Source: Baylisascaris procyonis
Taxonomy: Eukaryota > Nematoda > Chromadorea > Rhabditida > Ascarididae
Assembly (NCBI GenBank): GCA_037389465.1
Contig: JAZARR010000214.1
Location: forward strand, 4,154,001 to 4,218,000
DNA: 64,000 bases
Reading direction: 5' to 3'
Shown: piece by piece, positions 49,275 to 63,277 of the stretch
Layout of the letters: each line of letters begins with the position of its first letter
Numbering within the stretch: the first letter of the stretch is position 1
Translations under genes and position numbers: made by a program
Notes under the pieces: generated by a model
Told to the model about the DNA's origin: nothing
What the model saw: the letters and a program-made list of their open reading frames with translations, nothing else
The model's database searches: none

Positions 49275-49345
49275 AAAGCATTTTTTCAAATTATAAAGCA
49301 TTTTTTTCAAATTATGAAGCATTTTTTCAAATTATAAGTCATTTT
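49275..49345 (+). repeat. 20-21 bp tandem repeat, 3.5 copies
   Basis: Unit (A/G)AAGCATTTTTTCAAATTAT, copies at 49275, 49295 and 49316, with a partial copy at 49336. Confidence 0.85.
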
Positions 49346-52300
49346 CCTTAGTTGTGGATATAGAAGATTATTGAAAAAATTAGTGCACAGCAAAAAGAAT
49401 AGCGCAAAGAAGGAAATCACGCAAGGATCCCTTAGTGAAGATTGACCTAATACAATGTAAGTAATAAATATTTGCACTTTTTAATGGAAAAACCTTAAAC
49501 CTTAATTGAGGAAAAAGCATCCTTTGTTCAATAATTCGCGTTTTATTTTGAACGTGCATAAAACTAGTCCTCCTTGTAATTCGTACTCAGCCTTACTTAT
49601 TGATCCTGCACTCAACCTTATTTACTCGCTAATATTTCCCACTCCTACATTTCCATGTCGATTTATTCGATTTATTCATTTAAGTCCTTAATTCGCTGCT
49701 CCACATATGTTATTTCAAAAAAAAAAAACAAACATCAAAGGTGTACAAAGCTAAAATCGTAGCAGAGAAAAACTAAGCGACACCTTTATTTATCGTTATT
49801 TACCTTCTATATCATCGGTAGAGATGAGTGATGAGTTTTGTTTTCGCTCGCTAACGTTTCTTTACCACAAAATCAGAACGGACATTACGAATGGGAATTA
49901 ACTGAACATCTTTAACGATAGCCGATACATTTCTAGGGAAAAAAAACTTGAAAACGTTTAATATTCATTATGTACATCGTATTAATTCGAATAAAATCCT
50001 CAAAAACATAAATTTCCTAAAGCTTCTATGACGGATAACACTGAGAAAAGTGTTTAAACTCAGACAGAGGTTATTTTTCATTCAAAAGATTTAGAGAAGG
50101 CGATAGATTTAATCAAACGGAGAGCTTATTAAATAGATGGCCTATTCAAGGGTTAACGGCAACAGCTTTCGGCAGATTCAACGACGCATACTTGATGCAC
50201 ATATATAAGCACTTCAGATGGTTAATGCCATCTTTTCATCGAGTGGCATCTAATATTTGCTCTGTGAAGCATTGCAATGCAACGAATTATGCAAATTTTG
50301 TTGTTCCGCAAAAACACGACTATTACAGTATGCAAATTTTATACGAAATGAAAAAAAAGGTGTTAAGTGGCGAATATGGCTTAATAATCATCCGCATTAT
50401 AGCTAGCCAATCGTTGTTTTTCGCTTTCTATGGTTATATGCAAGTGAAGCTGAAAATAAATGTCTTCTATATTTATCGTATACAACTCCATTCATAAGCA
50501 TCATATGTAATATTAATGCGATAAAACTGGAGAAAAAAATAATAGATCACTTGAATTTATTGCTTTTACTTGAATGCTTTAATTGAAATTATTTTGAACT
50601 ACTTGAAATATGAAGGAATAAATGAATAATTTGTTTTCATAAATTTGTGTGATATATTTCGAATTTATTAAATATCTATATAAAGCAGTAAATATACAAC
50701 CTAATAGGTTGCTGCCGTGGAAAAAAAAGCGCGCAAAATCAGACAGAAACGAGAAAACATGAAATATATATAGATAAATTATAGCACTTAAAATCAACGA
50801 GCCTAAAATAGTTTATTCATATTCTGAAGGCGATCTCAAAAGCAAAATATAGAATGAAACAAAATCGGCGCAATTTTTGCATATAGTTTTCATTCCTTAG
50901 TTGTTCGTAGAAACTCAAAAGAATTGGATTGATATGGGTGTTTTTGACGACGACTGAACGTAATGCGATAGCAGCTCAATGATATTGACATATTCACATC
51001 TATCCAACACCCATTAATGTTAAGGATAGAAATTAAGTTGGAAATCATTTCAGTTATTCAGCCTCCATCTAACGGGTTAGCATAAAGTCGCTAGCGAGAC
51101 TGAAAAAAAAAATTCATTAAATCAGTTGGAAACCACTTGCATTTAAAGCAACACTGGATGTTATCGAAAGCTCAATATGGAAATATCTCAGGTGAAAAGT
51201 TTTCAAGTGTATGGTCTAATTTCCTTCAATGCAATTCTGAATGGTAAATTAGACGCTGTTTTTTGTGCTTGAAAGTAAATCGTATCTGCACGCTCCCAGT
51301 CAATTTTATTTGTAGTGAATCACTGTTTGAACCGATGGTAGACCATACTTGGAAAGTAGAATGATCGAATGCTGTGAACAGCCTAGTATCAATGGTAGGC
51401 TTCTAGAGGAAAATACTCGTCGTATAACGTAAGCTATTCAGTTCGATCACTTTGCAATCGATGTGTAAGGTCTGTATATGAACGAAATTTTTTGGCTGCT
51501 GGTGATAATCAAATCTCTGACGGACGCGAAGGACATAAGCAGATTACGTTGAGGCTAGCTTAATTATTCGGGCAACTGTGACCAAACCTGATAAGAATAT
51601 TTCATCAGGCGCAAATAGCAAGTTGATTATCTAAGCTCTCAAAGATTCACTCAATATTATCAGTAAAAGTGACAGCTAGATAATATCACCTATAAGAAGA
51701 AATCTAGAGCTAGAATGAAAATACTAAGGGATGCAGTTTATGAAGATTGTGATTTTGTGGCTTCATGCTTATGAGCTTATAAGATTTAATTTATGCAGCC
51801 TCATGGGACTTATGGAAATTAACAAGAACTTCAAAGACTTTTATGGTTTAGAGCTTCAAGAGACTCTACAATTGAAATCAGCGTGAAATTCAGTAGAGCA
51901 TCCAATAGAAGATTATAAAAGGACCTCTAATACGATACTATTCTACTTTAGAAGATAAATTTGACTAAGAAATCGAATCGAAAACTTTTCTAAAGTCAGT
52001 GGAGAAGCAGTCAACGTATATTGTCACTTTTATATACGGTAGCCAAATCTGAGCTATTCGAATGAGAATAATTGAAGTTTTTCTTCCACTGAAAAAAACA
52101 TCAATATTAAAGCATTTAGAAGAGGCCGCGGCCACCTAAATAAAACTTAATACAAATAGCAATGAGCCTTTAAAGAATCTCAGGTAATCGTACGGTGAAG
52201 AAATCGGACGCCAATTTTGCAAATGCTGTTTGTGGTGGGGGGGGGGGTTGTTTTGATATATTGGTCTGATGGGAAATCGAAGTGCTCAAACATATTCCAA

Positions 52301-55300
52301 AGGGTTCGATTCCAAACGAATTGGGCGCAGTAAAATTTTGGCAAAAAACAATATCAAACAAGATAATCCATATTAATAATAAAGAATTAATCTTCCCTGA
52401 CGAATTTCTATGCAAATTTTTCGTTTAGCCTATAAATTTTTATTCTTTTATTTCATTGATTTTTGTTTCGCAAGCAAAATAACGAACATTCAGAAAATAA
52501 GATCGGGTGAAAAAGAAGAGGTAAATCGTACGATTCAAACAGTTGAAAAGCCAACGTTAATTAAGCACTAATTCATAGATTTTCCCGATATGGAGATGCT
52601 TTAGACGATTATTGAATACACAAAACATTAGGCATTAAGAGAGATCAACAAGAAGCTTAGTCGAAGCACCAAGAAAAAGAAGGAACTATAAATTGAATTT
52701 AAAGTTGAGAGTCGTGAAAACAGTTGAAAGCCAGAGCTCATGATAAATTAAATCGACTGAAGCAAAAAAAAAAGATTGAAACAAATAAAATATAAGAAAA
52801 ACTATCGGCAATTTTAAAATGCAATATAAGGTTAGATCTAACGAGGCGATATTGAAGCAGTTTTAAGCAGAAAATATGCAGACCACTTTCATAGTTCGGA
52901 CTCTATGAAAGAGGAAGTAATTTTGAAAAGTTTTTTTTTTGAATGCAACTTATTTATATATTTTCTAAAACTTTGATGCCATGATTTGTAGGCTGAATAA
53001 AAAAGTAATCTTTTTTTTGCAGTTTATCTAAACAATTACAATTTGCGAGAGTATTTCAAATAACGTGTGAAAAATATTTAAAACTTATCAGAATGTTTGA
53101 AATGAAAATTGAAATTAAGAAAATATATGAATAAAAAACAGTGGAATATTTCTTGTGTGAAACTTTTGAAAATGGCACTAAATAGTTTTTATACGCTTTA
53201 TAAATTTGCATTTGTTTACCTTGATTGGGCGTTGTTAGAAACCCTCAGATTACAATCTCTCAAATTGGTGAAATTTAAAAAGGTTGATTGAAGCGCATCT
53301 AACTTCCAAGTTGATCAATCAACTTCGAAGGAAATTATAGACATATGAAAATGCTAGGAAAGATATGCAAACTAAGCGATCGTTTTAAGACGACTATTGG
53401 AGCAAATCCTGCAGTCACTCGAATCGACAAAGTGAATCTATTTTAAGCAAATTTGTACGAGTTATTCAACGGGTTGAAATATTAGTTAAACGTTGTTCGC
53501 GCTTGGAATATTTATTTCTAATTTATAGAAAAATTAATGGACGGAATCGTAGCAAGGTAAATTGTTTCAGCTCCTCTAGCAACCATCACCAGTTATATCT
53601 TTTTGTCTTACTTTTCGCTTAACAGAGTCGCCTTTGTTTTATACATCGATCTAATCCATATCACTATTAAGATGTCATCGCTTTATACAACAATTCCAAC
53701 GATAACCGCACAGTGACGAAGAAATCAGAAGAAGAGGCAGTACTGATTGGGAAATGAACTTAAAAAATGAAAGTCGAGTAATCAAAGTCATAGCGATAGG
53801 AAAACGTTGGAAAAATCAACGAAATATATACAAAATGACCAATCTACGCATTAAACTTCCTTTCCAAATAAGAATAACTTCATGGATGAATAAGTGTACG
53901 AGGATAGGCTCTAAACCAATAGCTTACGATCTGAAATTGAAGAATTGTAGTGGCAATTCTTAAATAAGCTGGAAGAAGAAAAACATAGGTGGCAATAAAT
54001 AGCAACATATCACATGATTTCGAAAGCGTTGAAAGAAAGCCCTTTTTATGGAAGCTGTCCCAATGCGCAAAATCTGATTTAACATAATCTATTTAAAGCT
54101 AATGTGGTTGCCTTAGGGCTAACCAAACGCCGACTAACCAAACCGATTATATTTAGCTTATGGAAGAGGCAATGATTAAAAAGTATTGCAATGATGAATC
54201 TATTATGCATGCTTACCGAACGGACGGAAAAGCTTTTATGATTTCATAGAGGTATGTACTTGCAATTCGACACGAACTTATTGAATGTTTACCATTTTCG
54301 TTAAAAATATATGCTCTAGATGTACTATTGGCTGAAATGTGTTCAAATATCGCTCTACGAAATCCCATAGTTTTCGAGTGTTGCTTTATGTTTAGCTATG
54401 ATGCTTTAGCAATTGGAGAGAACATGAAAACGCCTTTTACACTCAAAATTGAGACGTGACAAGCCTTAGAAGCATTCCTTCGCCACCGAATTTCGGAACT
54501 AATGCGATAATTCCATTTTGCCTAATATCCGTAATGAAAACTTCACTCTAATTTCATCGCTAGAGTATATAACTCAACAACAGTCACTAGCCAAATAAAC
54601 AACTTTATCGTCTTCTCAACAATCCTCTATTACTGTCGTTATAAAGGAAATTTCCCACTAATAAGTTCAATTAAAATTTATCACATTCCTAAGTTGAGAA
54701 TTCTAATTTGTAGAATATATGAATATTAAAAAAAAAGATTTAGTCTCTAGCAGTGAATAAATGAAAATCAAATTTTCACTCATTTTCACATTCATCCATC
54801 ATATTCAGAAACTTGGTATTCAAATAAAAAACAACTCGTCTAAGGAGTTTAATATCGATGTGAATATTTCTAATCCATATCCCACAATAGAGTTCAACAA
54901 TTCCTTATGTCTATCATTTAAGATAATATCATTTTAGACATTTCCACTCAACTATGATGTCTGATGCCGATCCGAATAGTTCTAAGCTAAAATGATCAAC
55001 ACACCTGGTCGTCTGAGTATTTCTATATATGTCTGGAAATTGCCAAACATCCAGAAAATTATTATCCAATCGCTTCGAGGAATATAAGATGCTCCCATTG
55101 GGACCATAGAATTGCTCTCTTCACGATTCAAAAATTTCTTTCATAACACCACAAAGTTACAGTGTGCAATTTGTACAAAAGAAAACTAGCATCCGCAATG
55201 GTATCATTATACTTGGCTATCCGCGATACGATGTAAAAGAGTATTGTGTTGAAATCTTATGAAATATGCATATTTGAATGGTTTGGCAACCGAATCAACG

Positions 55301-56990
55301 AGCGACCGATTGAATGTTAATCAAATATGCAAATTAGTGGCTCGTATAGGCAAATACCTAAATAAGCGCAATTGTGAAGAGATGGATAATAAACGAAGCG
55401 ATAGCAATTGAAAGCGCCATACTGAATCACAATTTCTAAAAAAAGAGCTGCTATTCAACGAGTAATTCTAATGCTCTTAAATAGTCTTTTAATCCCATAC
55501 TTTGGTTACTAATTTTTTTCTTTGATAAAGCATCTGCATTACCTAAGTGCTGTGATTCTTAACGGCATTCATAGCATCCTTCCAACTAATTAAGCATTAA
55601 AGAGCGAAACAATTTCCGAGCAGAACAATCGGCTACAATCCATATTCTATGAGTTTTAAAGCGCATTCCCTTACAAGGCAAATGCTATGCCTCTGAATAT
55701 GTTTGCTCTGAGCAAAAAATTTTGATTGTATGAGCGATCCTTTAAAATGCCGTTGCCTCTTTAAGTAATCTTTAGAATACAATTGACCGCATCATTCAAT
55801 CCCACAAAAAAAAATTTTTGCTTACATAGCATATCGCAGGAAATATTACACAAAATTTCAATAAAGAAAAAGCAAAAATTTATGATAATAATAATGCAAT
55901 GAATTTATTAATTATAAAAGTAAATAGCAATAATATTGAGGCAGCTACTTAATTTCGACTTAATTTCAACTTCCTATAGTCACTGTTTTCGATGAGGATA
56001 ATAAATAACTTGCAAAAAATATCTCGATGAAATTTATTCTTTCCTCATATCTTCGATAGTGAAATTGAGAATATAGGAAGTATATCGTTGCATTGTGATT
56101 CACTTACATCGAATTGCATTGAAGTTGACTTCAACAATCAGCTATTATTACTGCACTTATAGGCAGCAGAATATTATTTCACAACGCATTACCCGTTACG
56201 GTTAATCTGAGAGCTCCCGAGTTGTCTTCATAACGTTAATTCCCATTTTTTCTTTTACTCTATAAAGAAGTGGTAAAATAATCTTTAGCATGTCAGTCAA
56301 GCTGCTGAAGAAAAAGCAACCATCAGGAGAAGCGGTTGATCCAACTTCAAGTGAATGAGCCTAGCTCCCATGTGGTTAGCACTAGAGGCTATAAAACTCG
56401 AGGGCTCACCACGATTTCCCCCCTCCCTCACCCTTAAGATTGTGGTTTCTGGATAAGTTTTTTGGGATCCTCGGAAGTGAGACGCAATGGATAGTGACAG
56501 TCGCTGACTGCCCATCGCATCGAATATATGAACCAATAAAATTCTTCTGGACCAAATTTACCAGTATCTCAACACCATCGCAACTGCATAACATCCTAAT
56601 GACTGTACAACAGTCGTTGAAATTCATATTGCTGTTTTCTTTGCAATCAAAAGTTATCCTCTTCGATAATAAAAACGACGATAAGACGAATAGCACAAAT
56701 AATTAAGCCTTATCATATAGTTATATCAACGCCTAATATATCAAAAAAAAGCTCATCATCGTCGATTCTTTTTATTTAGTAGGAATTAGGGTGCTATAAA
56801 TAGAAATATAACTCGGAGAGTTCAATGAAGGAACTTTTGACATAAATATAAGTGTAACATTTGTAGTTTCATTTGAGCTAAATACTCAATATTTGCAATA
56901 TTTGCACTGTGTTAGATTTATCCCTCACATCTCAGTATGCATAATTCATGAAAGTTTAAAACTTATAACTTAATAGTAAATACAAAATAA
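49346..56990. other. No firm gene
   Basis: AT-rich with chance-length frames (plus 50192-50497, 53754-53963; minus 52170-52415, 56406-56696). It contains an 11-base G run (52237-52247). No domain, tRNA or mobile element was recognised. Confidence 0.45.
52237..52247 (+). repeat. Poly-G run, 11 bases
   Basis: An uninterrupted G run; it accounts for the poly-Pro in the minus-strand frame at 52170-52415. Confidence 0.95.
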
Positions 56991-57870
56991 GGAAATTGCT
57001 CACATTCATTATTATTGTTTCAAAGGTGTATTATCATTCGCCGAGTTCAGTTGTTAGTATTGCCAGCATTGTGGAGATTGCTACTGTGAATGTCCAGAGA
57101 AGTGATTTCTACCAGTGGCCACAGAAGTGAGTTCAGCTATCCTTTAATAGTTCCAGTGGTGGAGGTAATTGTAAGCTAAAGTAATCAACGGGCAGTCGGG
57201 CAATTGGCTATCCTGAGAGAGCCAGGAGGTTGCATGTAGACATGGATCAGTGATGCATGTTTCAGTTTTTAGGCAGTGCTAAAGAGCGAGCAAGAACCCG
57301 AGCATAGAACGACAAGAGATATAGAAGTCATCATCGATGAATCAATATGCTTACTCGTTAGCATGTCCAGATGATTCATAAGTTTGAGGTCTAAGCGGCA
57401 AATGAAGAGTGACAGGGGCAAAAGTAATTCATTTGGTGACAGCCCTGCACCTAGACAAATACCGTAGATACATTGCCTTTATGCTAGAGAACAGCTTTAG
57501 CTTGCGATGATCAATGGAAAAAACGGCTAACAAAGCTTATCCTCGCATTAAGATGAAAGACTGTGCGAGAAACGTTCGCGAAAGGAAAGCTATGTGAAAA
57601 GGAGCTCGATGAAGGTTCGCTGAAGCAGTTTTGGAAATGCCGTTAGAATCGCTGAATTGCATCCACTTTAAGAAATGAGACATTTAAGTGGAGGGCCAAT
57701 GTTCATGTATCCTTTAACGTCTATGAATAATGGTGGGAATAGGCATATTCACGTGAAACAATTGAAGAATACGAAACGCATATGGAAAGTTCACTAGGGA
57801 TTTTTGAAAAATGGCGACACACAGCTCATATATAAACGCAAAATATTTCAGCATTTTTACTTGCACAATC
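56991..57870 (+). other. GC-richer island with broken coding-like frames
   Basis: Plus-strand pieces include a frame ending near 57128 at a GTGAGT donor (SIVEIATVNVQRSDFYQWPQ). After TTTTTAG at 57270 there is AVLKSEQEPEHRTTRDIEV... with stops, and then MEKTANKAYPRIKMKDC... from about 57510. The stop density over the island is close to chance, so this is weak. It may be a relic of a gene or element. Confidence 0.2.
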
Positions 57871-59013
57871 AGCAACGTTAACTCAATGGCGCAATTCTAC
57901 GATACGCAACCAATTGCTAGTTTTGATATGCTTTACGAATATAATAACGTTTACCTCATATGGTTTACTCAAGTAAATGAAATGCAAAAAAATGCATTTC
58001 GCAAATGTTGAAAAGCAAAAAATAACCTTGTGGTTCCCATTGCAGAATCAATGATGCGACAACTTGGGTGACAACGATTCGAGCGATCGCATTTTCTTCT
58101 AGATGGTTCATCACAACCCGATGACGGAAGGAATGCATTCGCCTTATCCATTACATCTGTGAGCTAAATACTCAACATACTCAGAAGAAATTTTTAGATA
58201 AGTAAATCGGCGTTCGAAAATTTATCTCAGCGAATCGAGCGAATTTCTCAGTTTCCTTGCAGTAATCCGAAAATTCTGCGTTAATCTTGCGAACGGTGCA
58301 AGCTGGCTTTGTGAGCTTTTAATACCATAAAAAAGAGTGTTGAGTGGTAACAAGGGACTTTCATCAACTGTATTCTATTACTTCACAACTTATTGATGTT
58401 CCTATTCTGCCATCTGTGGTTTTAAATTCTTCTAAGTTTATAAGAGAAAAACAAGTAAATATGCAAACTTATGCACAAATAGAAAAATAGATGAATAAAT
58501 CAACGAAAGAATGAATGAATACGTGCATAAAGGTACAAATAAATAGAAGAATGCAGTAATTGGATTAAATTAAAAGTACCCTAAACAAGGTAAGGTCTGT
58601 TTAGAAAACTTTTTTTGGAGGATAAGAAACCACTAAACACATATCTAAATGAATATATAAACGAATAAATGGAAAACTATATAAATAAGTAAGTTAAAAG
58701 CAGAAAAGATGCGATAGACGCGAATGATGCCAGTAAAACGTGTTGTATGACAATGATGGTAGTAAAAACAAGAAGAAGCGGTATTGGGTGGGTAAATTGT
58801 GTTGCTTGAAGAGACGCTTGGGGCAATGCGATCAATCGGCGAGATGCGTGCGCTACATATCAGTATTGACTAATTATTACATGTATATCTTTTTCAACAT
58901 TCCCACGTGTCTCTGTTCCTCATGATCTCTAATATTTGCTCTGGTTAACCACTTTTTTCGGTTTCTAAACGCATGGTTACATGCAGTGTTGATCTTACAT
59001 TTGCTCTATTTCC

Positions 59014-59016
<3 letters not shown>
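57871..59016. other. No gene seen; AATAAATGAA-rich stretch
   Basis: Bases 58480-58700 are built from repeated AATAAAT, GAATGAA and AATGAAT words. Short frames only. Confidence 0.45.

Positions 59017-59061
<45 letters not shown>
59017..59061 (+). repeat. (TA)n microsatellite, 45 bp
   Basis: A perfect TA array; seventh of seven. Confidence 0.98.
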
Positions 59062-59063
<2 letters not shown>

Positions 59064-62000
59064 CCATTCTTTTTTATTGTATGAATAAAGATTATTATCA
59101 TTATTATTATTAAGAAGTAGTATGATGCGATGTGAGGAAAGAAAAACAAAATAAAGCAACGAAGAAATACGTCATGGGGTAATAGCAAAAGACCGATGAA
59201 AACTGTTAGAAGACCAAATAGATACAAGGGATAAAACAGATAGGAATCATATGGGACACACAGAAATAAAACGTATCGGCGCTTATCCGTTGACGCGTGC
59301 GCTTGAGTTGTACGTGGACCATCGTCAGAATGAAACGCATATTCTTGCACCCAATCTTCATCGATCGATTACAGGAATTATTTACAGTACTGTATTCTAT
59401 TTGCAGTATACTATATTCTTCGTTCTTGTATTTCTCAGTTTTATCAAACATGTTTGTGTCACTTATTTTCTCTATTATTCCTTCCATCAATTTTTTTTCC
59501 CCTGAGAATTATGCCCGCGATAATCTACTAATATCCTTGTGATTTATAGGCGTGTGTTGTATGCCTGTGCCGTTTGCTACAAAGAAACGCTTGCATTCAT
59601 CTAAAATTGGCGTTAGGCGTTAGGCGTTATATACTTCTCTTCTGAACTCTTGGAAGTGCCAAAGTTGAAAAAAAAAACTTTAGAAACTCTAAATCCTCAG
59701 CATAAAGTTTGAGAAGTTGTGTGGAGCTAAATTTTTCAATTGCGCAATTTAAATTTTATAAAATTTCAACGAATCAAAAATAAAACATGATCAACTATCA
59801 TCATCACAGCAATCTTTGCAGCAAACAAAACTCGCTCATAAAAAAAACTTATTTTCAACAATCTTAATCAACTTGTTCGCAATTGAACTTTTTTTTTTTC
59901 GTATTTTAAACTTATTTCGTCAACTGAATTTACGAACTTTTTCGCTAGCATTGAAAAAATTCGCTCTAAAATTACTTTTAATGTCGATCGTAGAAAAATG
60001 ATCAATTTCTATCCCAATGGAATTTCTGACGTCAAACGATTTTTCAAATTGCTTCCAACGTCAAACAATTTGTATTAGCGTTGGTGAAACGGGATTTGCA
60101 ATACTTTTCTTCGAAGCAATACTTTCTAGCTAGTAAAAAAGAGTTGATATGCTTTTGAAACCTCTGAAAAATCTTTTCCAAAATTTTTATAATTTCTACA
60201 TCAATTAGGAAGATGAATTGAAGGAAATAAGCTAAGAAACTTGGAGAAAAAGAACGAAGCCCGCTCGATTTCTCTACTATGACAAGCGAAATCGCTCGTC
60301 AACAATTTTCATTTCCTTCTACCTTTCCTCGACTTCTCTATATAATGGTCTCAAACTAGGGAACCACATTTCTCGTACGTTCATCTGAAAGTTGCTGCGT
60401 TCTGCTGAAATTTTCTGGTAAAAAAAAAAGCTCCCACCTTAGTAAAGGCCAACATTAACGTCCTTGAAGACTGAAAAACCTCGAGAATTTATAGGAAATA
60501 AAACTTTACCTCCCTCCTCCAAGTGGATTCATCCAGGTGGGACTTCAATGTGCTTTCGCCAGATTATTCAATAAAGCAAATGGAGAAATGAGCAAATGAA
60601 GGTCGATGAATCTATATGATACACAACTAATCAAAGCTGAATTTGAATACAATCGGCCATACAGCTCTATATTATATAAAATTTAGCAGTATGTGCACAA
60701 GCAAATAAGCATAACCAAATGACGCAAATATTACCATAAATAGAAAACATAACAAGAAAAAATTTCCTCAACAACAGACTTCGAGACTACGAGACTGAGA
60801 TGAAAATATTGCATAATAAACCTTTATTTTGAGAGCATATTTAGTAGCGCATTTGTTTTAAGTTAAAATGTTTAACTTTTTTTTGAAAGAAATGTTTATT
60901 TTCATATATGTCATGTATATTTGTGTTCATTTTTGTGTTACGTTTAACGTTAAATGTTAATTTACATATGTGTTATAGATAACATCAATGTTTATTTTCA
61001 TAAGTGTTACGTTTAACAATAAAACAGAGAATAAATACATTAAAAATATTAGGAATTTACCATAGTATAACAAAATGATGATATAACAATGAAACCAAAT
61101 AATAAAGTGCACTTCAATCACAAGGCTAGCTGCTAAGCGAAACGCTTCGATCTATAACTTTGCAGGAAACCAACGCTTTTATGAAACCGATAAAACCGTT
61201 TAATGAAGGAAAAAAGTTGTGTGGGAAATTGCAACGAATCTCATGGTTTTCAACGTGTCAGATATCTCTTTTGATCACTGGTATTAAAAAAAGGACTCTC
61301 TTTCCGTTCAGCAAGACCGAAAAAGGAGTCTTTTTTCGTTCAACAGCAGCAAAAATAAATTAACGAAAACCGTTACAAACTTAAACGGTAATAGAATTAC
61401 TTTCTGAGAACAACGATTGAGATAAAATAATTGGTAATTCTTTCAATGCCCATTAGAGACAGTCAGCTGTTTATTTAGTAGACGCTCAACACCTGTAGCA
61501 TTTGATTTTACCTGGCTTACCTACCTCCCATTCCTTCCGTTCCTGGTTCAACCAACAATGTGAAGGTTACCATCTTATTCATGAAAGAACACTTCAAAAC
61601 AACAATGATAAATTGATAAACACTGCAAAAGAAAAAATATCAAACATAACAAATGCAAATCAACTATCGGATATTTTGTTTAGACTCTGATATATTAATA
61701 GCAGCATTTCATAAGGTCAACATCTATCATAGTAAGGTTCCCGATAAGGATTCGTGATCCATGATGGGATCCTCTAAATTTTTTCCTAGATTTCACCATC
61801 TTTGCATGTCACTTCATCCCATCTCCTTATGACGCACAAGATAATCACGTGAGACATGCAAAACTCAGTCTTAGAATGCTGCTAACTTCAAAACTATAAA
61901 CAGTCTTTACAATTCATAAAAAAAAAGAGAAAAACAATATCTCAAAGATGGAAAAATGAAATTAAATTTTATGTGAAAGTTGATCAAATAATCCACCCCA

Positions 62001-62652
62001 TCCATTAATAACAGTATTCCTGATTTCTTTACTTCACAACTTATTCTTCAACTAAATTAATTAACTGATATATAGGCAACAATAAATAAGCAGCAATGTT
62101 TTTAACCAATTTCGAAAAATAGCAGCCAAAAAAAAACACTCACATCACCGTTCAAATTGAAACTATTTCAGCCGATCACCGATGATTTCCCGCTAACGGA
62201 CTGAAATTCTATAGCATTGCGATCCTTTTCATTCCTTTTAATCTAAGAAAAAAAAAAGAATTGAATAAAGTGAGATGAAATAGAATTATGAATTATTTTT
62301 TGGGACAATAAGAAATAATTGCACCACTAAAACAATAATTTCTGTTATAGATACTAATGAATCATATATGAAGTAATCACAAAATCAAAAAAAAAAAACA
62401 TTCAAAACAAACGACGGCTTCTTTTCGTTTTTTTTTCTAGCCCATACCTTTACAAAAATCATCCATGTGACTGTATAACTTTTTCGTTTAATTTAGAGAT
62501 TTTTACACCAAAGATTAAGCGAAAAGAGACGAATTACCAAATGACTAACCAAACGAAAATCAAATTTCGGCAGTTACTCAAAACCGGCAATTGGATTATC
62601 CAAATGAAACCAGATAAATAACAGTTACTGAAAAAAAAAGATAGAACTAAAC
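59062..62652. other. No gene seen
   Basis: AT-rich. It contains a short GGCGTTA triplet repeat (59611-59630) and a near-duplicate block AATGTTTATTTTCATA...GTTACGTTTAAC at about 60890 and 60985. Overlapping frames on both strands at 59006-59542 have no domain. Confidence 0.45.
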
Positions 62653-63157
62653 ACCAAAATTACAAGAAATAGAAAAGCAGGAATGCTTCAGGTTATCCTT
62701 AGTGGAACGCTTCAATTCGAACATATTTATGCACTCCAACAAAGACGAAGTGAAAAAAAAAATGGAAAAAAGCCGAATAAAAATGCTTGGTAAAATCTAT
62801 GGCCGAATTATAGACGATATTAGCATAAACGTAATTGCTTGCTTCATTTTAGCATTCATAAAGATAATTGATATTGAAATATTTCCCTTTCAAGTTCAAC
62901 TTGTCTGCATCAGTAAACATTCGCTCTTGACGAAACATATAAAATCATACAACGAGATAATCAAGCAACGAAAAAAGACAAGAAAATGTCATAAGTTCCC
63001 ATCAGTTAATGGGATATTAAATACGATTGTATATACCATCTTCAATGAATCGCTGCATATGTTCATCCATTCGCCTGAAATTAAACCAAAATTAAAATCA
63101 GTTTATGAATGTAACAATCCTCCAAACGCAACTTTAGAATTTCTAAAAGACCGATAG
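62653..63157 (+). CDS. 168-codon open frame (hypothetical), convergent with the FATP gene
   Basis: The longest open frame in the window, from after a TAA (about 62650) to TAG at 63155. The first ATG gives about 142 residues; a GTG at 62702 gives 151. The start is charged and helix-like (LQEIEKQECFRLSLVERFN), a hydrophobic stretch lies near the middle (ISINVIACFILAFIKII), and the end reads ECNNPPNATLEFLKDR. It is Ile/Lys/Asn-rich, as AT-rich chance frames are, but its length is unusual for chance here. No domain is known. It ends about 50 bases from the stop of the FATP gene on the other strand. Confidence 0.3.
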
Positions 63158-63207
63158 TGTTCATTGTTTTTTTTTTTCAGCCGTATTTGAAGGCTAAAAG
63201 GCGTCTA

Positions 63208-63277
63208 TTATATGCAAAAGGCATTTGCCCCTATCTTCAAAAAAATGGCCTCTATAGAGGTTTGGCGACTAAGAGAA
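63208..63277 (-). CDS. FATP-like last coding exon
   Basis: It follows GGTTATTAG in phase with the previous exon and reads SLSRQTSIEAIFLKIGANAF then CI and TAA. The spacing of Tyr, Leu, Ile and Gly roughly suits the variable end of FATP proteins, but this tail is poorly conserved. A second AG nine bases downstream (exon from 63268) gives the same frame, three residues shorter. Confidence 0.6.

Noticed and set aside
52304..52314. GGTTCGATTCC, a tRNA B-box-like word
   Set aside because: The flanking T-stem does not pair and no proper A-box or acceptor stem lies upstream.
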